Shown here: positions 35,404-46,092 of the stretch, in pieces | Numbering within the stretch: position 1 is the first letter of the stretch | Layout: every line of letters begins with the position of its first letter | Assembly (NCBI GenBank): GCA_028829895.1 | Contig: CM054181.1 | Span: forward strand, 111,077,360-111,141,359 | DNA from: Sinotaia quadrata | Lineage: Eukaryota > Mollusca > Gastropoda > Architaenioglossa > Viviparidae | Length of the DNA stretch: 64,000 nucleotides | Reading direction: 5' to 3' | Translations under genes and position numbers: made by a program | The notes under the pieces: model-generated | What the model was told of the DNA's origin: nothing | Seen by the model: only the letters and a program-made list of their open reading frames with translations | Database searches by the model: none

Positions 35404-37099
35404 TGTGACGATGTGTGACAAATTCTGTGTCATGACCTCGTGACCCAATTGCTCGTTTCAAAATTAAATTTTTGAACGGACCTTTGTTGAAATTCACCCG
35501 TGATACATCAGTATCGAGAGAGCTTCTAGCAAGGTCAGATTGTTGCATAACTTTAGGCCAGTGTCCAGCACCTTCGAGATCAACAACATACCACGTGAAC
35601 GGTCACGTGATGCGTTCAATGCAGTTTCATAAAAATGATCATAAGGCGCCAAAACACTCACTCACTCCCAGACCGGCAGACATACAAGGCAGCTTTAACA
35701 TTAGCTCCGTCCCGCCGCCATACCAGAGTCGTAAGAGAGTCGAAGATGAACCCGCGCTAGAGCAGTAAAATCTACTTTTAAGAGGTAACAATAACACGTC
35801 TACTTCTTACAGTATCTATTGCATTTATTGATTGTATTTTGTAATTGAATTGACGTATGTATTTTGTGCAGCTTAGCGCTATTTTAGCCAAAGCACGTGT
35901 TTCGATGTAAAGGGACAAATCTAAAAGTTATTGTATATAAATTATTGTAACTTTTTCTTATCTTTAATTTATATAAATCTTAAATTCCCTAGTGCCGCCA
36001 GAATGTCTGTGCACGTGGTGAATTCTTCTTTGTAATTCAAATTGTTCTTGCATATAATTTTTCGTGTAAAATTGTAAAGCATTCATGCTTCATTTTGAAT
36101 TAATCCTTTGTGTGAATTCCAATTTTTAATGCTGTAAATATTTGGGAATTCATACGTTCGTGTAACGTTATATGTAACACACACGTGAACCACAATGTAT
36201 ATTTAAATATAACCATATTTGAATTGTAAACGACACGATAGTCAAAGATTCTAAATTCAGAACCTTAAACAAAGAAACATGTGCTTGGGTTTTGCGAATA
36301 TAGACGCAAATAGTTACAGAGCCCAAATCCTTTGTTTCAGCCGGGTTCTTCTTATGTTATTCCTCTCTACCTTCGTACTTCTTGAGTCGTACACCGACTC
36401 GGGTGTCTTCATGACCCATACGTGAACTATGCAGAAGTACCTCGTGTTAACCACGTGTTAACGATTCGTCGCAAGTACATTAGCGATGCAGTAATTGAGT
36501 GGATGATTGACTGTTGTGCTATGCAGTACTGACGATGAGCCAAAGTGATGTGGACCAGTTCTAACCAGTTGAACCCCACGTGCGACCAAGAGTGTAGTTA
36601 AGTATATCTACTAGGGTCCAGAATCAAGTGACTATTTGGCAAGAAAAGAAAATTATCGTTAGAACTTTTAACAAGGACGGTAGATGAGAGGAAGTCCCTG
36701 AATAGAACTTAAGACATCGTGTTCGGGATTAATCGTTGCTGTTAATTGTTAAACTTATTAAATCTTATTTCATTTTGTTAAGAACCTCTTTTTGTAGTAA
36801 ATTGTATGCATATAGACCAAATGGGATTGGATGGGGGCTGTCTGAGCTAAACGAATGACGTAATGAATGCATATGAATCTAAGAGAGTTTTTAACGATTT
36901 CCAATCTAGCTAATGTACGCAAATTATCAGTTTCGTAAATCTGTGATCTAGACTACAAAGATGCATTTTTAATTTAGTCGAATGATGATTTGAGCAACCA
37001 GTCTGTTTAGGTTAAACGAGAGGGAATTAATTTAAATAGTAAATTAAGGTTCTCTAATTTCCTAAGCAGGGTCTTTAAATAAATACTGGAAACGTAACA
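35404..37099 (+). repeat. 5' LTR (1696 bp)
   Basis: It aligns base for base with the 3' LTR at a constant offset of 6244. The only difference I noticed is T at 36504 versus C at 42748. A TATA-like tatataaa lies at 35934-35941. A 6-bp perfect hairpin (gagtcg/cgactc, 5-nt loop) lies at 36384-36400, and an AATAAA at 37078-37083. The R and U5 borders cannot be fixed from sequence alone. Confidence 0.95.
35934..35941 (+). promoter_or_regulatory. Candidate TATA box of the LTR promoter
   Basis: tatataaa, about 530 bp into the 5' LTR, downstream of an E-box (gtcacgtgat near 35608). The same site recurs in the 3' LTR at 42178-42185. Confidence 0.4.
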
Positions 37100-37101
37100 A
37101 G

Positions 37102-37118
37102 TGGTGCCTCGTCATGGG
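37102..37118 (+). other. Primer-binding site, probably tRNA-Met (elongator)
   Basis: tggtgcctcgtcatggg starts two bases after the LTR. tggtgcc complements a tRNA 3' end of ...GGCACCA. The following tcgt would pair with an acceptor strand like that of elongator tRNA-Met, whose 5' end is GCCTCGT in many animals. The tRNA identity is inference. Confidence 0.55.
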
Positions 37119-37530
37119 ATTGATATGTATTAAATTGTAACATTTTTATATACATAGGGCGTATCATATCTTTAGGAAACGAACATCTGAGAATTGCCAA
37201 TATTCTATTGATTCAGGATTGTTGAAATATTTATCTTGCTTTTGTTGTGACATGTGCATGTATTCTTTTGCAGAGTAGCGTGCATGTTAGTTAATGTTGA
37301 TATATTTAAGCGTAGTTAAATATGTTATGTTAGCTATTGATGATTTATTTAGTATTGTGTTACTGGATACTTCATTGTAAGAGGTCGACGTGTTATACCG
37401 CCAGCTAGGAGAGTTATCGGTAGTAACAGACTTCGGACTATTATATTTAGGGTGCTAAATATAATGTGTAATGTTGTATGGTTGGAGCCGTGACATTACG
37501 AAAGTCTTGGAACAGCGGACACTGTGACAA

Positions 37531-37930
37531 GCAGGTGAAACGTGTAAGAGTTAACGCGTAATTTATTTCGGAAGGTGTTCTGAGTAAATTAAATAATTTT
37601 TGTAAGGTTGTAGCCTAAAAGTTATTTTCGGGATAAGCGGAGTTATCGCCGACGGTTAAAACACACAATTCACGAGATACATTTTTATTGTAGCCAGCGC
37701 GCTAAGACAGTAAAATGGATCTAGAGCAGGTGAACGTGTAACCAACGCGTAATTTATTTCGGAAGGTGTTCTGAATAAATTCAATAATTTTTGTAAGGTC
37801 GTAGCCTAAAAGTTATTGTGGGATAAAAGCGGAGTTTTATCGCCTACGGTTAGATACACAATCACGAGAGATATTTATTGTAGCCAGACGCGCTAAATAA
37901 ATAAGATGGACACTTCGGATCTCGAACAGG
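37531..37930 (+). repeat. 195-bp tandem duplication of the element leader, including the start codon region
   Basis: Copy 1 (37531-37725) and copy 2 (37726 to about 37930) share gcaggtga, acgcgtaatttatttcgg, gtagcctaaaagttatt and tagccag-cgcgctaa. Each ends in an ATG followed by codons for Asp, then Leu-Glu-Gln-Val. Only copy 2 opens the long ORF. Confidence 0.9.
37715..37741 (+). CDS. Relic start and 8-codon upstream ORF (MDLEQVNV)
   Basis: ATG at 37715 begins MDLEQVNV and stops at TAA 37739-37741. The first six residues match the start of the long ORF (MD-TSD-LEQV) except for a three-codon insertion there. The duplication therefore truncated an original start and left it as an upstream ORF. 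Whether it is translated is unknown. Confidence 0.5.
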   Translation: MDLEQVNV

Positions 37931-40900
37931 TTATTGCGGATCTGAGAGAGATAGGTTCCTTGATCGGATTCCGAACGGAAGACGAGTTAACGAACTTCGT
38001 TAGAACTGAACTAGACAAGAAAGCAGAAAGAGAGAGAGAAAGAAAGAGAGAGGAAGAGGAAGAAGAAAGGTTAGAGATAGAACATGATCACATTATGTCT
38101 TTGATACATCTAGGGATCAACTATCGGAAGAACAGTGTAGGGAGCTTACAGCTCATGGAGATTCTAAAACGCGAACAGGAGATAGGCATATCACTAAAAT
38201 ATAAAGGTGAACCGCTACGTAATTCTGCCCTACTTGCACTCAATGAAAAGGAAATAGAACACAGGGAAGAAAATATATCTTCATTAAGCTCACGTGTAAA
38301 ACTTACAGAAGCGCAGTTGTGTGATAAAGATTTCCGATTCAAAGGGGAAGGGGAGGCCGAAATACGAGATCTAACGTTCGAAATTAGAAAGTTGAAGAAA
38401 GAGAGGCTAGTGCTTATGGAAAGGAAAGAAAGTCTAGAATTAGAATGGTTGTGGACAGAAATCGAAACAGGGTCTAAAATTGTCGAGAAAGGGGACGGTA
38501 CTGTTGACAAATTACGACAGGAAGGTCAGGCCGTGAACTTTGACTTGCCGAGGTCAAACACCGCGAGCGTGGAGACTGACACACAGAAATTAGTCGCGCT
38601 ACCGAACACAGCAGACAAAGTAGACAGTTTGATTGAAAACAAAAACAAATGTTTTGACGAAACCATTACAGTTCAACTTGCTAACCAGTTTACAGAAACA
38701 GTTAGCGCACCAAAGCTTGATCTTGAAACAGAGACAAGAAAAGACACTGTTGTTAAGGACTTAATAACACGTGTAGAATTTGGACAAACACATACACCGC
38801 CGTGTACGTGTGACACCTTGGTTGACGGACTGAATGCGCATGATAAGATAGAGACAGATTCTATCGGTTGTGTACCGTTAAGGTGTGATGAAACTTCTAG
38901 CAACACAGTGACTGATTTTCCTGACAGGACAAATATGCATGAGAAGATAGAAACGGGCTCTATCAGTTGTGTATTGTTGAAAGGCAGTGACACATCGACT
39001 GAGTTTACTGACCGAACTGTTAGTTTAAGAGGGAGTCATGAGAATGTGCTCGCTACGAAGACTGACATCGGTAGATCTCGATCTCCGATGATTGACGTGA
39101 GTCATGACGTAATTTTGAAACACAAGATTATTGCGTTATGCGAGGTTTCGAGTGCTAACACATTGATAGCCAGGGAAACAGAAGTATTTGATCCAGATGA
39201 CAGCATAGGTAGCATTACAGACAGAGACAATGTGCCTATGATAAATTCATTTACTTCAGATGACATGACAGTTGTCAGAGCTGAGGCAGAGTTCTTTTCC
39301 AAACGTGACATGGAAGAAGATATAGTCGAAAACTGTACAGGGACGAAATCTAGTATTTCTAACATAGAGATATTAGGGACGGTCAACGATAATGCATGTG
39401 TACTGACGTGTATGCACGCAGTTGTCGGAGACATGGCAGAACTGTCTGCAGATAAATCACTTAATGGACTTAGTGACGTAGACAGAAGCCACGGTACATG
39501 GACTACCTTTATTGACTCACCTGTTGAGATAAAGGAATGTCATGAGTACGTACCAAAAACTGAGACAAGTGGAAGTAAGGAGGAGGGGGTTTCATTAACT
39601 GATATGTTCCTTGATTCACTGATGATAAGTACGGAGTGTAATCCCGAATTGATCAAAGACACAGTACAAATGAGTGACAGAACTAAATCGATAGATAATG
39701 AAAACCGGAGTGACGGACTGATAACCAGAGTAGGTGGGACGTCAGGGCTGTTACTGACATCAGATGCAGAAATTCATGATAGAGGAAACAGTGGGAGTGT
39801 AGCCTACAACACACAGAGAATAGACATGGTGATGTTATTCAGTGTATTAGAGACAGGTAACATTCACTGCCAGTTAGTGACTGAAACTGACAGAATTTCC
39901 ATCATAGATTCTGACGACCTGATGAGGAGACACATTGAATTAACTAAGTCGGTGGAGACAGACTATGTTAGTTCAATAAACGGTATGGTCCAGGGGAGAC
40001 AATCGATAACTCTTGGAGAGTTTAAAACAGAACCCTTGTTCATACAACCACAGGAATCTGACTTGCTAGCGAGTGAGTCTGATCACACAGTGGCTAGAGA
40101 ATACTCGAGTGGAGGGTTAGACAATTCTAGAGTCACAAAGGAGACACAGACTTATGTTGTCAAGGAGAGAGACAAATTGACAGACATAACAGTCGAACAC
40201 CTAGTTGTGAATGGGTTAAAACAGAAAACAACTAGTGGGATGAGGTATTTCACTTCAGTCTATGATAAAATCAGGAGAACAGAACCTCCAGATTTAGGGG
40301 AGAAGCTAATGTTGCAATTCAGGTACTTCAGAGAGACTGGTAGCCACGACAGAGCACATTTGCGAACCTATGACGTTAGACTTGATGCGAAACGGACCCA
40401 TAGTAGATCTGACGCCATTCCGACAAAAGACGTTGAGTGCATGCGAACTAGAGACGTTCAATGTGTACACAATGACGTAACTACAAATGCACGAAACACC
40501 AAGAGAGCAAATTTCCATTTGCCTGAGTTCAGTGACAAGGCTAAGAGCGATAGATTTGAAATTCAGACTTCGCATAGTCAAGGCCACAGTGACACTGACA
40601 TGATACCGAACGTATCGAGAAGTTTGAAACTGTTAGACAGGGTAGAGACCAGTCATGCAGAAACTGACACTACCAGAAACATTTTAAACTTGACAAGTAC
40701 TTTGGGGAGTTTTGAAAGAGATAAAACACTTCAAGGACGTACTTACCGGACGAGAAATGAAAAGTCTAAACTTGACATGCAATATATTGCACCTCACAGT
40801 GACATTCTGACGAACAGAGTAAGAAAGAAAGAATACAGTTGTCATGCCGTAGACATGTTGACACACATGGACGATGACGTGTATTGGGATTGGGATAGAA

Positions 40901-40938
40901 CTACGAAGATTGTGCTAGGCAGGATAGTGCAGCAGTAG
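37906..40938 (+). CDS. Retroelement ORF, 1010 aa, Gag-like N-terminus and long low-complexity body
   Basis: ATG 37906 to TAG 40936-40938. Residues about 1-60 (MDTSDLEQVIADLREIGSLI..., then RERERKREEEEEERLEIEH) form a short helical segment and a highly charged coiled coil. This layout is familiar from N-termini of Ty3/gypsy Gag proteins of invertebrates. Residues about 60-190 are also predicted helical and charged, including EIRDLTFEIRKLKKERL. From about 200 to 1010 the protein is Asp/Thr/Ser/Glu-rich without recognisable domains. A 33-34 residue motif (KIETDSIGCV, KIETGSISCV) is repeated at about 311-378. No CCHC knuckle, capsid-like Pro-rich motif, protease DTG/DSG in context, or polymerase motif was seen. 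The end is WDWDRTTKIVLGRIVQQ. Three thousand bases without a stop imply selection or very recent origin. Its function is unknown. It may be a structural or Gag-derived protein acting with another element's enzymes. Confidence 0.85.
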   Translation: MDTSDLEQVIADLREIGSLIGFRTEDELTNFVRTELDKKAERERERKREEEEEERLEIEHDHIMSLIHLGINYRKNSVGSLQLMEILKREQEIGISLKYKGEPLRNSALLALNEKEIEHREENISSLSSRVKLTEAQLCDKDFRFKGEGEAEIRDLTFEIRKLKKERLVLMERKESLELEWLWTEIETGSKIVEKGDGTVDKLRQEGQAVNFDLPRSNTASVETDTQKLVALPNTADKVDSLIENKNKCFDETITVQLANQFTETVSAPKLDLETETRKDTVVKDLITRVEFGQTHTPPCTCDTLVDGLNAHDKIETDSIGCVPLRCDETSSNTVTDFPDRTNMHEKIETGSISCVLLKGSDTSTEFTDRTVSLRGSHENVLATKTDIGRSRSPMIDVSHDVILKHKIIALCEVSSANTLIARETEVFDPDDSIGSITDRDNVPMINSFTSDDMTVVRAEAEFFSKRDMEEDIVENCTGTKSSISNIEILGTVNDNACVLTCMHAVVGDMAELSADKSLNGLSDVDRSHGTWTTFIDSPVEIKECHEYVPKTETSGSKEEGVSLTDMFLDSLMISTECNPELIKDTVQMSDRTKSIDNENRSDGLITRVGGTSGLLLTSDAEIHDRGNSGSVAYNTQRIDMVMLFSVLETGNIHCQLVTETDRISIIDSDDLMRRHIELTKSVETDYVSSINGMVQGRQSITLGEFKTEPLFIQPQESDLLASESDHTVAREYSSGGLDNSRVTKETQTYVVKERDKLTDITVEHLVVNGLKQKTTSGMRYFTSVYDKIRRTEPPDLGEKLMLQFRYFRETGSHDRAHLRTYDVRLDAKRTHSRSDAIPTKDVECMRTRDVQCVHNDVTTNARNTKRANFHLPEFSDKAKSDRFEIQTSHSQGHSDTDMIPNVSRSLKLLDRVETSHAETDTTRNILNLTSTLGSFERDKTLQGRTYRTRNEKSKLDMQYIAPHSDILTNRVRKKEYSCHAVDMLTHMDDDVYWDWDRTTKIVLGRIVQQ

Positions 40939-41601
40939 GAATAATGATTTGATACTTTCTTTGAATTTTCATTATTTTCTTGTTGTACCGTAGTTGGTGG
41001 TTGTTATTGTAAATATGTTGGACATTTCATAAAAACTTGGGACTAGCTATAACACTGATTGAATTGTGTTAGTGTTGTAACTCTGAATATGACAGGTGGA
41101 CTGATAGATGGTTCATTGAGTTGGTAATGCACAAACTCTGATATTTGGTTGATACAGGAAATCAATATCTGGAACTTTTCATAACCTGCATATTGACAGT
41201 GTTGTTCATTGGAAGTCAATTTTTTGATCACACTATTGTTGGATACGTATTCAGTGGAATTGGTTGATGTTGGATTTCTATTCTGAATAATCTGGTTAGA
41301 TCAGACTAGGTTGTGCGTGAACTATTGATTATTGGGACAGATAGTGAGAATTTCAGAACATGTTATTCCATTGGATGGATGTCTATTCAATTAGACTGAA
41401 CGTTCTTCTTAAATCATTTTATTTGATTTTCTTAAATCATTTTTCTTTGATTTCTGAAGTGAGAAATATTGTATGAGAGTGCCGTTAATCTAGAGTTGAT
41501 TTCCCTGCCGCGTTACATTATTTCTGGTTATGTTGAAATTTTTTAATTGTAAATTTTTTCTTCATTTTGCACTTCTACATTTTATAACACATAATTTGTA
41601 G

Positions 41602-41634
41602 GAGGCATTTATCTTTTGGTAAGATAAACGCCTC
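41602..41634 (+). other. Strong hairpin abutting the polypurine tract
   Basis: Arms gaggcatttatctt (41602-41615) and aagataaacgcctc (41621-41634) pair over 14 positions with one A/C mismatch, around a 5-nt loop ttggt. The 3' arm ends exactly where the polypurine tract begins. Confidence 0.85.
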
Positions 41635-41647
41635 AAAAGCAAGGGGG
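41635..41647 (+). other. Polypurine tract
   Basis: aaaagcaaggggg, purine except one C, directly adjoins the TGTGACG start of the 3' LTR. This is the standard position for plus-strand priming. Confidence 0.9.
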
Positions 41648-43343
41648 TGTGACGATGTGTGACAAATTCTGTGTCATGACCTCGTGACCCAATTGCTCGT
41701 TTCAAAATTAAATTTTTGAACGGACCTTTGTTGAAATTCACCCGTGATACATCAGTATCGAGAGAGCTTCTAGCAAGGTCAGATTGTTGCATAACTTTAG
41801 GCCAGTGTCCAGCACCTTCGAGATCAACAACATACCACGTGAACGGTCACGTGATGCGTTCAATGCAGTTTCATAAAAATGATCATAAGGCGCCAAAACA
41901 CTCACTCACTCCCAGACCGGCAGACATACAAGGCAGCTTTAACATTAGCTCCGTCCCGCCGCCATACCAGAGTCGTAAGAGAGTCGAAGATGAACCCGCG
42001 CTAGAGCAGTAAAATCTACTTTTAAGAGGTAACAATAACACGTCTACTTCTTACAGTATCTATTGCATTTATTGATTGTATTTTGTAATTGAATTGACGT
42101 ATGTATTTTGTGCAGCTTAGCGCTATTTTAGCCAAAGCACGTGTTTCGATGTAAAGGGACAAATCTAAAAGTTATTGTATATAAATTATTGTAACTTTTT
42201 CTTATCTTTAATTTATATAAATCTTAAATTCCCTAGTGCCGCCAGAATGTCTGTGCACGTGGTGAATTCTTCTTTGTAATTCAAATTGTTCTTGCATATA
42301 ATTTTTCGTGTAAAATTGTAAAGCATTCATGCTTCATTTTGAATTAATCCTTTGTGTGAATTCCAATTTTTAATGCTGTAAATATTTGGGAATTCATACG
42401 TTCGTGTAACGTTATATGTAACACACACGTGAACCACAATGTATATTTAAATATAACCATATTTGAATTGTAAACGACACGATAGTCAAAGATTCTAAAT
42501 TCAGAACCTTAAACAAAGAAACATGTGCTTGGGTTTTGCGAATATAGACGCAAATAGTTACAGAGCCCAAATCCTTTGTTTCAGCCGGGTTCTTCTTATG
42601 TTATTCCTCTCTACCTTCGTACTTCTTGAGTCGTACACCGACTCGGGTGTCTTCATGACCCATACGTGAACTATGCAGAAGTACCTCGTGTTAACCACGT
42701 GTTAACGATTCGTCGCAAGTACATTAGCGATGCAGTAATTGAGTGGACGATTGACTGTTGTGCTATGCAGTACTGACGATGAGCCAAAGTGATGTGGACC
42801 AGTTCTAACCAGTTGAACCCCACGTGCGACCAAGAGTGTAGTTAAGTATATCTACTAGGGTCCAGAATCAAGTGACTATTTGGCAAGAAAAGAAAATTAT
42901 CGTTAGAACTTTTAACAAGGACGGTAGATGAGAGGAAGTCCCTGAATAGAACTTAAGACATCGTGTTCGGGATTAATCGTTGCTGTTAATTGTTAAACTT
43001 ATTAAATCTTATTTCATTTTGTTAAGAACCTCTTTTTGTAGTAAATTGTATGCATATAGACCAAATGGGATTGGATGGGGGCTGTCTGAGCTAAACGAAT
43101 GACGTAATGAATGCATATGAATCTAAGAGAGTTTTTAACGATTTCCAATCTAGCTAATGTACGCAAATTATCAGTTTCGTAAATCTGTGATCTAGACTAC
43201 AAAGATGCATTTTTAATTTAGTCGAATGATGATTTGAGCAACCAGTCTGTTTAGGTTAAACGAGAGGGAATTAATTTAAATAGTAAATTAAGGTTCTCTA
43301 ATTTCCTAAGCAGGGTCTTTAAATAAATACTGGAAACGTAACA
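41648..43343 (+). repeat. 3' LTR (1696 bp)
   Basis: Same length as the 5' LTR, with one base difference noticed (C at 42748 versus T at 36504). It ends in CGTAACA and is followed by the accat duplication at 43344-43348. Confidence 0.95.
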
Positions 43344-43348
43344 ACCAT
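43344..43348 (+). repeat. Target-site duplication accat (right)
   Basis: Matches 35399-35403. Confidence 0.9.
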
Positions 43349-43629
43349 TAAATACAAACGCCAACAAACGAAAACATTAGAAAATAAATTTTCTCAAATA
43401 AATGTTTACGTTGTCTAGGGAAATTCTAGGCAATTAAATGTGGTTCCATTCTGCTGTATATAAGTGCAAAGTTTATGGCTAAATAATGTATTCATTTACG
43501 TAAACTCTGAGCGAGAATCCTCGCCTTGAGGATTTCTGACGGACTGCAAATACGTCCGCTTACACGACGCGCACACGTCCCCATAAACGGCAGTTGTTAT
43601 TCTGACGTTTTATTGTACGATTAACTCTT

Positions 43630-43925
43630 TCTCTGACAGAGTTACGCTTTCCTCTTTGTACTTAACATGGGTTTTCCTTTGTACTTAACATGACAGAGTT
43701 CCGTTTTCCTCTTTGTAGTTAACATGTGTTTTTTTTCTTATTGTAGTTCATTTGATAGAGTTGTTTTCCTCTCTGTAGTTAACATGCTAGAGTTAAGTTT
43801 TCTTCTTTGTACTTAACATGTTTTTTTTCGTATTGTATTTAACTTGATCGAGTGTTTTCCTCTTTGTACTTAACTTGATAGAGTGTTTTCCTCTTTGTAC
43901 TTGACAGAGTTACGGTCTCCTCCTC
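43630..43925. repeat. Degenerate minisatellite, about 35-40 bp unit, about 8 copies
   Basis: The recurring words are gacagagtt, gttttcctctttgtacttaa and catg. Copies differ in T-run length. Confidence 0.75.
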
Positions 43926-45046
43926 GCAACAGACTTGTTCTTATAGATGATTTCAAGTCTGAAACTGCGTTCAACCGGTGTCAGCATTTTTGTTGAGAAA
44001 CTTAATTTGCTTTAAGAATTCAGCATTGTGCGCTCCAGTGCAAACCATACGTCTACATTCTTTGAATACCAAAACTGCCTGGAGACAAGATTCAAATTTT
44101 TTAAAGTGAAATTTGGATTTTTAAAAAACAAAATGATGAATGGACACTCGGGCAAAGCGTTTAAATGTATATATATATTTTTTAAAGTCACTCTATCAAG
44201 TTATAAAACCAGTCATTCGCGTCCAATGGCCTAGACTGGCGGGCGAGAAGTTAGTCAAGCATATCAAACACGAAAGTGAACAGAAAATATGGAAAGAAAA
44301 ATACACAGTATGTGAAATATCCCGCTGTGTTCAAATTAAAATAGAAACAAACTACAGGGGTCGAAGATGAAATGCTTGTACAAGGGTCAACATAAAAAAA
44401 AAAATTGTACAACGTTTTCCTTAATTCCTAGTGTGTGCAAGGATTTTATTTTAAGAAATACATCATCCCACTTCTAAACATGCACGCGAAACTGAAAGTA
44501 CTTTGATATCAAACACTAATTTGATCGGCAACATTCTTCCTAAACCTACATGAAAATAAATAGAACAGTAACACGCCTTTATTGACCTAAAATTAGTATC
44601 AAAGCAACAACAAAAAATAATTATGTTACGGTCCAGCATTTAATGTCGTGCAAAACTACTTTTGCGAAGGGCTTGACCACTTCATAAAGCGAAATGTGTG
44701 CTTATTAAAAAGTATCTTGATGCATGTTTAAGTCGGCGTGCACAAGGAACGAAACGGGGGTGGAGAAGGAATAATAATTTCATGCCTTTCGGGACGGCGA
44801 CTCAGTATAGCTGTCTGCATTTGAAAAAGTCGAGTGCTGCCATCTGTCAGCTGAGCTGGGGATCAGTGTAAAATTACGACGCGCTCAAGGGACGTAATTC
44901 AAGTCAGACTCTAAACTTCAGTTGCTGGAGTGGGCGGAATGTTCCTTCTATACGAGAACCTCTGACACCAAATGGAAGCACAAGTAATAACAAAGAGCAG
45001 TTTACAGTTAGTGTCATCGTTCATAACACACCACCACTGAATGTTG
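43926..45046. other. Unassigned DNA
   Basis: No supported gene. One AAGGG-nnn-TAAT motif occurs near 44887. Confidence 0.45.
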
Positions 45047-45098
45047 ACGGATTTTTGTAACACTTGAAAGCGTGGAGACGACTTTGATTTGCTTTAAT

Positions 45099-45156
<58 letters not shown>

Positions 45157-45207
45157 CGGATTTTTGTAACACTTGAAATCGCGGAGACGACTTTGATTTG
45201 CTTTAAT

Positions 45208-45282
<75 letters not shown>
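45047..45282. repeat. Two-copy tandem duplication of an about 117-bp unit carrying a (TG)n tract
   Basis: tgacggatttttgtaacact plus about 40 bp is followed by (TG)n at about 45101-45155, then the same order again with (TG)n at about 45211-45282. A poly-(Thr-His) ORF on the minus strand is an artefact. Confidence 0.95.
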
Positions 45283-45283
<1 letters not shown>

Positions 45284-45382
45284 TTTTATAGACCATTCGC
45301 TTGGGATACTTTCACATGTTTTGGATTAGTATGGTGGTATCTCGGCCAAAACAATAGATTTAAGCTCGTGGTCACACACTAA

Positions 45383-45530
45383 AATTGACTTTTCCCTTGT
45401 TCTATGACCTTACATAATCATTACGCAATTGACTTTTCCTTGCTCTACGACTTTACATAGGAGGCCTAATCATTGCGCAATTCACTTTTTCCTTGTTCTA
45501 TGACCTTACATAATCATTGCGCATTTGACG
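45383..45530. repeat. Tandem array, about 50-bp unit, 3 copies
   Basis: The shared unit is attgacttttccttgttcta with tgaccttacataatcattgcgc. The second copy has a small insertion (aggaggcct). Confidence 0.85.
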
Positions 45531-46029
45531 TTATTAACAGCCACTTAAACCCACCAACCTCTCTCACTCACCATCACACCGTGTCACGCAGATAAAGGCG
45601 TTGGCACAAGGGAATAAATGACATAGTGAAACAGTGGAAAGCTACGCCACCATTCATTATCACCATTAGCCGGTTGCATACCCAGCAGAACCGATCACAA
45701 TCAATCAGTCATAATGCACACACTACACAAGCAACAATCAAGCGTACCTACCGTGTTACCTCTCTAGTAAAACCAGTCGCTCTCCATGGCATGGATGCGT
45801 ACTGACTAGTCACACAGGTACGTCTGAATACACCACACTAGTTCCACTGACGAATCGCCTGTGTCCAGCGTCACCACAGAAAGAAAAAGTAAGTGGGTGG
45901 GAAGGGAGGGGAAGAACCCACACTACGCTGAATATCCTCTCTGAAAAACGTCTCAATCTGATGTAGCAAAATCAAAAAGCGTTTGACTTGTTGAGCGTTA
46001 TCATAATTGTCCTGTTACTTCGACTCATG

Positions 46030-46092
46030 CTTTATCACACCAGTACAAGTATCAAGTGCTCGTTTATCACACCAGTACAAGTATCAAGTGAT
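46030..46092. repeat. Tandem duplication, about 32-bp unit
   Basis: tttatcacaccagtacaagt plus atcaagtg occurs twice. Confidence 0.85.

Larger units (their letters stand above)
40939..41647 (+). other. Non-coding 3' region of the element
   Basis: 709 bp between the ORF and the 3' LTR, with no ORF of note. This is where pol would be expected, and it is absent. It contains a 23-bp tandem duplication (cttaaatcattttatttgat type) at about 41408-41452. Confidence 0.8.
35404..43343 (+). mobile_element. Complete, young, apparently non-autonomous LTR retrotransposon (7940 bp)
   Basis: Direct LTRs of 1696 bp (35404-37099 and 41648-43343) start TGTGACG and end CGTAACA, with TG...CA ends. They are flanked by accat duplications. 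Inside are a primer-binding site right after the 5' LTR, one 1010-codon ORF, and a polypurine tract right before the 3' LTR. The whole interior is 4548 bp. No frame contains reverse transcriptase, RNase H, integrase or protease. It must therefore use enzymes from another element if it moves. The Gag-like N-terminus of the ORF suggests descent from a Ty3/gypsy-type element (inference). It sits antisense to a possible minus-strand gene spanning the region. Confidence 0.95.

Noticed and set aside
35472..35768. 98-codon ORF present in both LTRs (also 41716-42012)
   Set aside because: It begins at TTG, not ATG, and its duplication simply follows from LTR identity.
38121..40866. Minus-strand ORFs of 60-129 codons inside the retroelement ORF
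   Set aside because: Shadows of the long plus-strand frame, without independent signals.
45021..45296. Poly-Thr-His ORF
   Set aside because: Translation of two (TG)n microsatellites.
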